Shown piece by piece: positions 5,253 to 9,326 of a stretch of DNA of 9,326 nt; positions within the stretch are counted from its first letter, which is position 1; each line of letters begins with the position of its first letter. The DNA is taken from NCBI GenBank assembly GCA_003510795.1, contig DOKP01000007.1:1-9326 (forward strand), read 5' to 3'. This stretch comes from Candidatus Moraniibacteriota bacterium. Lineage in GTDB: Bacteria > Patescibacteriota > Minisyncoccia > Moranbacterales > UBA9337. The translations under genes and the position numbers were made by a program. A model generated the notes under the pieces. It saw only the letters and a program-made list of their open reading frames with translations, ran no database searches and had not been told where the DNA came from.

Positions 5253-8200
5253 ATGAATCAAATTAAATTACACAAAAGAATAGTTGAATTAATTCAAGTC
5301 GGACCATCTTCTGTTGATTTTGAAGAGATTAAAAAAATTGTTTCCACCAATGACGATGCTCGTGACTATTTCTTCAATAAGGCTGATAAGGATTGGCTTG
5401 TTTGGCTATGGGAGAATGGATTTCTGGATGCAATAAAAAAACCAGCAGATGACAAAAATCAATATTCATACACCTTGCCAGAATTGCAATATCTCGTGAA
5501 TATTTCAGAGAAAGATCCTGCTGGCGTCGTCAATTTCATGCTTGAGGTTCCGATTTCCGAAGAAAACTTCAATCCCGAAGTCATCAATAGATTTGCATAT
5601 ATCTGCAGTTCTTTGCCAAGAGAGCAACTTGTCAGAATGGTTTTAAAAATCAAGAAGGACGGCTGGATTCAGTTGATGGAAAAATTCAACAATTTTGGTT
5701 TTGAATATAAACAGATGTTTGAAAAACTTTCCGAGGCAAAAGATTGGAAAAGTGTCTTGATTTTGGCTGAAGCAGTGCTGGCTGTTCGCCCCAAGGAATC
5801 CGCGGATGAAAAAGAAACCTTTGGTACGGAAAACCCATTTTATTTCAGGAATCTTGGTGAAATTGAAATTTTCAAACATTTGACTGAAATTGATGGTGAA
5901 AATTTGGAAAATGCTTTGAAGCTTGTTTTGGATGTGATGAAAAAAATTATCCCAAACAAAAAAAGAAAAAACAAAAGTGAGATCTTTGAGGTGGAGGATA
6001 GCTTCGGACTTTTTGATGTTGATTTTTTCACGCTCGAACTTGAAGATGATAGACATTCTTCATATCGGGATGATGTGAAAAATTTGGCTGCTGTAATGAA
6101 AAAACTCATTGAAAGATTGTTTGCAAAAAATTCTGCCAAGCCAGAAAAAATGAAAAGGATGTATGCCGAGTATGTTGAAACTTTGCCAGCTACTCGTTCA
6201 ATGTGGCGTTTCAGTTTATTTGTACTCAGTCTTCATCCTCAAATTTTCCAAGCAGAGTTGAAGAAAGCCTTTTTTAGATTTTTTGAGGAAAACAAGAATG
6301 GCTATGATTTGATTTTTGGAGCTGAATATGAACAATCTTTGAAAAAAGGTTTTTCCGTGCTTTCAAATGAAGATAAAAGAAAATTCATTGGAAATGTCAT
6401 TGAATATTTTAGCGAAAAACGAAAGGACGAAAAAGATGAATTCTGGCACAAAGTCAAAGGACGTGAAATTATCGCCTGTGTTTTTTCTGAACTTGATGAA
6501 AATGAAAAAAACAAAGCCGAAGAAAAGTTGGAAGGGAAAATCGCAGAAGAGTTTAGTCCCGAACCGAGCATTGTTTCAGGAGGAATGGCAGGATTTATCG
6601 CTGCAAAGGCACCGGTAACTCTGGAGGATTTGCAGAAGTTGGAAGTTTCGGAAATAGTTTCAAATCTTTGCGAAATATGGTCTCCAAAAAATCTTCGAGA
6701 TTTGGACACGGAAAGGGATTCTATGAATCCATTGAATGCTGATGGAATGGGAAAGTTGCTTAAGCAGGATATCGCGCAAAGATTTAATTCTTATATTGAT
6801 TCTGCCGAACTCTTTTTTAAGAGGGATATTTTAGATCAGCACTACACTCACTCATTTTTGCAGGGAGCCTATGATGTTTTGCGAGAAAATAAATTTGAAA
6901 AAGAAAATGTTGATTTTGGAAAATTGTTAATCTTAATTGAAGGCATTGTCAAATCAGATGCTGATGAAAACTTTCCTAAAGAGAACGATAGGCGTCAAGA
7001 ATTCGATACCTGGCTTGTTGGTTGGAAATCAGTTTTCTATTCAATGGCAGATGTTGTCAAAGAATTGTTAGGAGAAGGGAAAACCCAAATGGTGATTGAC
7101 TTTTCAATTCATCGGGAGAAGTTGTTGTTTGTCATCAAACATCTTCTTGCACATCGAAGTCCTGACTTGGAAAAAAATACCAAAGAAGAAAGCGAGCCTT
7201 TCTTTGTTGCTATAAATTCAGTTCGCGGAAGAGCTTTTCAGGCGCTGGTGCTTTTTGTCTATCGTGAGGGAGAAAATTATTCAGAAAAAGTAATTTCCAA
7301 AGAAGTTAAGGAAATTTTTGAAGATGTGTTGGAAAAGGAAAAGACTTTTGCGATCATGTTTTTGTTCGGACATTATTTGCCGTCATTTTATTATCGAGAC
7401 AAAAAATGGATTACTTCTTTGATGCCAAAAATATTTTCTCAAGATGAGGATCGGTTTGATTTGTATCTCGCAACTTGGGAAGGTTATCTTTCTTCTAATA
7501 TCTATGGAGACATGTTTGTTCAATTTAAGGATTTGTATGAAAGAGCAATCCAGCTTGATCCAAAAACTTATACTGAAAGAAAATATTTCAAAAACCTCGA
7601 TGAAGGCTTGGCAACTCATTTGGCACTTGCATATGTGCATTTTCCTGATTTTGAAATAGGCTCAAAATTGTTTGAACTGTTTTGGAAAAATCAAAACATA
7701 ACAAGGCAAAAAGAATTTATTTCTTTTGTTGGCAGACATATTATTTCAAACACCAATGCTGCAACTATTATTAAGGAGAACAAGGTTGATGTGCAGAAAA
7801 TAAAAGACCTTTGGGATTGGATACTCGAGAAGGTTGAAAATGCAGAAGTTTTTGCTGGTTTTGGCTTTTGGGTGGACAAAGAGCAAAATGTTTTTGATGA
7901 TTATAGATGGCTTGCGGATCACATTGCCGAAACCCTGGAAAAGAGCAAGGGTGAAACAGATTGGGATTATGGCTTAATAAAGTCAGTGTCGACTTTGGCT
8001 AAGCAAGCACCGGAAGAAACACTGAAAATATTGAAGGCGTATTTGCTAGAACACTGTCTCAAAAAATCTGACTCGTTTAGAAACATGATTTATGTGAATG
8101 ATTTTGTTAAGGCTTTTGAAATTTTGTATAAAAAAGATGCAACAAAGTTGGCAGTTTCGGAATTAATAAATGAATTGATTGAAAAGGGTGGCAGTCGTTT

Positions 8201-8255
8201 TTGGAAACTCGAAGAGGTCATAAATAATGATATTTCGAATGATGACAAGGCTTAA
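5253..8255 (+). CDS. Large (1000-aa) probable alpha-solenoid protein of unknown function
   Basis: The largest intact gene here. I chose ATG 5253; a TTG at 5241 would add four residues. Nearly the whole protein reads as charged helices of 20-40 residues in HEAT/TPR-like succession, with no transmembrane segment, signal peptide, Walker A or nuclease motif that I can find. Notable blocks: YFFNKADKDWLVWLWENGFL (39-58), NSVRGRAFQAL (655-665), a GLATHLALAYVHF block with EFISFVGRHII soon after, and FGFW (870-873) near the C-terminus. I recall similar blocks (FF..W...L...GFL; VRGRA..AL; FGRxI) in large unnamed bacterial proteins, some near defence genes, but cannot verify this. It forms a tight pair with the 229-aa gene and lies between two methyltransferase remnants. 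Scaffold, sensor or antiphage component are all inference. Being long and undisrupted, it is probably functional. Confidence 0.85.
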   Translation: MNQIKLHKRIVELIQVGPSSVDFEEIKKIVSTNDDARDYFFNKADKDWLVWLWENGFLDAIKKPADDKNQYSYTLPELQYLVNISEKDPAGVVNFMLEVPISEENFNPEVINRFAYICSSLPREQLVRMVLKIKKDGWIQLMEKFNNFGFEYKQMFEKLSEAKDWKSVLILAEAVLAVRPKESADEKETFGTENPFYFRNLGEIEIFKHLTEIDGENLENALKLVLDVMKKIIPNKKRKNKSEIFEVEDSFGLFDVDFFTLELEDDRHSSYRDDVKNLAAVMKKLIERLFAKNSAKPEKMKRMYAEYVETLPATRSMWRFSLFVLSLHPQIFQAELKKAFFRFFEENKNGYDLIFGAEYEQSLKKGFSVLSNEDKRKFIGNVIEYFSEKRKDEKDEFWHKVKGREIIACVFSELDENEKNKAEEKLEGKIAEEFSPEPSIVSGGMAGFIAAKAPVTLEDLQKLEVSEIVSNLCEIWSPKNLRDLDTERDSMNPLNADGMGKLLKQDIAQRFNSYIDSAELFFKRDILDQHYTHSFLQGAYDVLRENKFEKENVDFGKLLILIEGIVKSDADENFPKENDRRQEFDTWLVGWKSVFYSMADVVKELLGEGKTQMVIDFSIHREKLLFVIKHLLAHRSPDLEKNTKEESEPFFVAINSVRGRAFQALVLFVYREGENYSEKVISKEVKEIFEDVLEKEKTFAIMFLFGHYLPSFYYRDKKWITSLMPKIFSQDEDRFDLYLATWEGYLSSNIYGDMFVQFKDLYERAIQLDPKTYTERKYFKNLDEGLATHLALAYVHFPDFEIGSKLFELFWKNQNITRQKEFISFVGRHIISNTNAATIIKENKVDVQKIKDLWDWILEKVENAEVFAGFGFWVDKEQNVFDDYRWLADHIAETLEKSKGETDWDYGLIKSVSTLAKQAPEETLKILKAYLLEHCLKKSDSFRNMIYVNDFVKAFEILYKKDATKLAVSELINELIEKGGSRFWKLEEVINNDISNDDKA

Positions 8256-8349
8256 AAAAAATAGTGTAGTTCCTGATAAGAATATAAATAAAGCTAGCGT
8301 TGACAATAATTTCAAAACGATCAAAAATGGATCAGAATTAACTATTTAA
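8242..8349 (+). CDS. Possible 35-aa ORF overlapping the end of the 1000-aa gene
   Basis: An ATG at 8242, in the +1 frame relative to the large gene, opens a frame that begins MTRLKKNSVVPDKNINKASV and ends ELTI at TAA 8347-8349, 12 nt before the next gene's ATG. The overlap is 14 nt across an eight-A run, a place where frameshifts occur. It could be a small translationally coupled peptide, a former extension of the large protein, or a gene remnant. No Shine-Dalgarno and no recognised family; listed because it is open across almost the whole intergenic gap. Confidence 0.2.
   Translation: MTRLKKNSVVPDKNINKASVDNNFKTIKNGSELTI
8300..8328 (+). promoter_or_regulatory. Possible sigma70-type promoter for the 168-aa gene
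   Basis: A perfect TTGACA (8300-8305) is followed after 17 bp by AAAAAT (8323-8328), a weak -10 match with four of six consensus bases. It lies in the gap after the large gene and 33 nt before ATG 8362, which would give a leader of roughly 25-30 nt. Confidence 0.4.
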
Positions 8350-8361
8350 TTTTGATTCAAT

Positions 8362-8868
8362 ATGAAAATAAAAAGAGAATTGGCTATAAAAATATTAAGA
8401 TATCTGGATAAAAATAAAGATTTCTATTTCCCGTTTTTGGTTGTCTGTAAGGAATATACGCCAGAAGATGATGATTTTGTAGAGATTGCGCCAAGTGAAT
8501 GGAGGATGATTTTTGAAGATGAAAATTATCAAACATTTGAATTGTGGGAGAATTTACAAAACTTAGATGAAAAAACATTGCAATTGATGGCAAAAGGATT
8601 TCTAGATAAAATTGCTGAACGCAAAATAGTTACAAGACATTTTATTTTTTACACTACTGAGGGATTTACTTTTCAACCTGGATCGAGAGAAGAATTGCCA
8701 GAGGTTGAAAATTGCCAAATCTTGGGATGGGGAAATGGAAAGGATGCAAAAGAGGCTTTCGAGAATTTTAAAAAAGAAAATGTATGGCTTGAAAAATTTA
8801 GATTTGATGCGGTTGTTGGCGTCGAATTGAAAAATCAAAAAATATATCATTTTAATCTAAAAAAATAA
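8362..8868 (+). CDS. Uncharacterised 168-aa soluble protein
   Basis: Not a family I recognise. The N-terminal two thirds (1-110) begin with a helix (ELAIKILRYLDKN), then an acidic stretch EYTPEDDDFVEIAPSEW and a helix 65-88; FIFYTTEGF (94-102) looks like a beta hairpin. The C-terminal module, about residues 116-166, reads CQILGWGNGKDAKEAFENF then ENVWLEKFRFDAVVGVEL. I have a memory of this pattern (an LG...G.D..EAF..F..EN.WL core) in short unnamed bacterial proteins, unverified. No signal peptide or membrane helix is seen. The ATG at 8362 has an AT-rich leader without Shine-Dalgarno. It may have its own promoter (8300-8328), and the 70-aa gene starts 6 nt after its stop, so those two probably share a transcript. 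Confidence 0.75.
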   Translation: MKIKRELAIKILRYLDKNKDFYFPFLVVCKEYTPEDDDFVEIAPSEWRMIFEDENYQTFELWENLQNLDEKTLQLMAKGFLDKIAERKIVTRHFIFYTTEGFTFQPGSREELPEVENCQILGWGNGKDAKEAFENFKKENVWLEKFRFDAVVGVELKNQKIYHFNLKK

Positions 8869-8874
8869 AACTAT

Positions 8875-9087
8875 ATGTATAAAATTAATCCTACAGTTTT
8901 TACTATAAGTGAAGAGGAAGTCAAAGAAACGGTTAAAGAAATGATTGAGCGTGGAAGATTAGGAGCTGATTTAAAATTAAATAGAATGCAAATCGTTAAA
9001 ATTTTAGCATGTGTTGAGGGTGATGGAATGTTAGCCAAGGATATCCGCGCATCAATAAAAGGCTCTATTATTGAAGTTCTGGAATAA
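8875..9087 (+). CDS. Uncharacterised 70-aa protein
   Basis: A small, charged, probably all-helical protein: ISEEEVKETVKEMIERGRLG (residues 11-30), then RMQIVKILACVEGDGM and KDIRASIKGSIIEVLE to the stop. There is no signal peptide or membrane segment. It begins 6 nt after the 168-aa gene and probably shares its mRNA; the AT-rich leader lacks a Shine-Dalgarno. The stop at 9085-9087 directly abuts the methyltransferase remnant, so the C-terminus may have been trimmed or altered by the rearrangement that created that junction. The regular amphipathic helices and close spacing favour a real gene. Function unknown. Confidence 0.65.
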   Translation: MYKINPTVFTISEEEVKETVKEMIERGRLGADLKLNRMQIVKILACVEGDGMLAKDIRASIKGSIIEVLE

Positions 9088-9088
9088 G

Positions 9089-9190
9089 ACAGGAATTGCT
9101 TCAGTAATGCATGATCGAAAATTTCTAGGAATTGATATTGATAAAGATTATTTGGATTTGTCTATAAAGAGATATGAAAGCTTGGGATAA
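9089..9190 (+). pseudogene. C-terminal remnant of an N6/N4-type DNA methyltransferase
   Basis: The frame reads TGIASVMHDRKFLGIDIDKD then YLDLSIKRYESLG and stops at 9188-9190. This matches the C-terminal end of the N6_N4_Mtase family (SAM-binding motif I region), where GSGTT..A....R.FIGIEI...Y...A..R is usual. The preceding DPF.GSG and the catalytic DPPY/SPPY region are absent; upstream DNA instead encodes the unrelated 70-aa protein. With only about 34 codons left it cannot be active. It is a second, different methylase remnant from that at 4305-4548. Confidence 0.75.
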
Positions 9191-9198
9191 AAAGTATT

Positions 9199-9312
9199 AT
9201 GAAAATACGGCCGTGGATTTATGAGCAAGAATTGTTGAATGCAGAAAACTTAATTGGGTCCAAAGGTTCACAGACGCAGCACCGCTGCGTCTCTACGAGG
9301 ATGATACAATAG
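9199..9312 (+). CDS. 37-codon ORF, probably an N-terminal gene fragment run into a repeat
   Basis: An ATG at 9199, 8 nt after the methyltransferase remnant's stop, opens MKIRPWIYEQELLNAENLIG, then SKGSQTQHRCVSTRMIQ and a stop at 9310-9312. The first ~22 residues look like genuine coding sequence. The rest is the translation of the GC-rich palindrome (9266 onward), so the gene was probably interrupted there. Its place after a methyltransferase would suit a partner restriction gene, but there is no motif to support that. Confidence 0.35.
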   Translation: MKIRPWIYEQELLNAENLIGSKGSQTQHRCVSTRMIQ

Positions 9313-9326
9313 ACGCGATTTTTTTT
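9266..9326. repeat. REP-like GC-rich palindromic element at the window edge
   Basis: A 9-bp perfect stem, AGACGCAGC (9272-9280) with GCTGCGTCT (9284-9292), has a 3-nt loop and is followed by CTACGAGG. A second AGACGC at 9311-9316 is followed by GATT and a T run, as if another arm continues beyond the window. Base composition is clearly richer in GC than all DNA upstream. Dispersed repeats with AGACGC..GCGTCT arms are known in several bacterial groups. It could end as a terminator, but the T run is 26 nt from the stem. Confidence 0.5.

Noticed and set aside
6578..6587. AGGAGGAATG inside the 1000-aa gene as an internal ribosome binding site and start.
   Set aside because: Only one base separates AGGAGG from the ATG, too close for initiation; it simply encodes Ser-Gly-Gly-Met.
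6367..6618. An 83-codon + strand ORF within the 1000-aa gene.
   Set aside because: It lies wholly inside the longer gene in another frame and is an Lys-rich shadow without independent support.
7071..7085. GEGKT (residues 607-611 of the 1000-aa protein) as a Walker A ATP-binding loop.
   Set aside because: The full GxxxxGK[ST] spacing is absent and no Walker B-like strand follows; it reads as a turn between helices.
1..9326. tRNA, rRNA, CRISPR arrays and insertion-sequence transposases.
   Set aside because: I looked on both strands and saw no cloverleaf with conserved T-loop, no regularly spaced direct repeats and no transposase motifs. Short or diverged elements could be missed by eye.

Overview
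The window is AT-rich, with A-rich leaders, few Shine-Dalgarno sequences and tightly packed genes that mostly match no family I can name. TGA works as a stop and glycine uses ordinary codons, so the recoding of Gracilibacteria/SR1 is not in play. A lipase carrying a FIMAH-like C-terminal domain, a tandem family of small membrane proteins and many orphan ORFs suggest a Patescibacteria (CPR/Parcubacteria-type) or similar uncultured genome. This assignment is inference. The window starts inside a gene and stops inside a REP-like GC-rich palindrome, so it may be a metagenomic contig that broke at a repeat.

Region 1 (1-4146) is an envelope cluster. It opens with the 3' part of a secreted-type LCAT-like alpha/beta-hydrolase that ends in a FIMAH-like helical domain. 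Four paralogous small multi-pass membrane proteins follow (1836, 2399, 2934, 3742). The fourth and the ~75 codons before it are a gap-free duplicate, at a constant offset of 1906 bp, of the lipase 3' end plus the first membrane gene. The ancestral unit was therefore [lipase + membrane protein], and the second lipase has been lost except for its tail. Hairpins or palindromes follow three of the four membrane genes (2251-2281, 2814-2856, 4183-4217).

Region 2 (4147-4554) is a scar. It holds a 30-bp perfect palindrome, a possible 45-codon minus-strand ORF, and the frameshifted C-terminus of an Eco57I/type IIG-like restriction-modification methylase.

Region 3 (4555-9087) holds four intact + strand genes of unknown function. 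A 229-aa protein and a 1000-aa probable alpha-solenoid protein form a tight pair. A 168-aa protein follows, probably with its own promoter, and then a 70-aa protein.

Region 4 (9088-9326) starts with the decapitated C-terminus of an N6/N4-type DNA methyltransferase. A 37-codon ORF, probably truncated, follows and runs into a REP-like palindrome at the window edge.

The most interesting reading is that the uncharacterised 229-aa/1000-aa cassette sits between remnants of two different DNA-modification genes, as in a decaying defence island. The sequence shows the remnants directly. A defence role for the cassette is inference.
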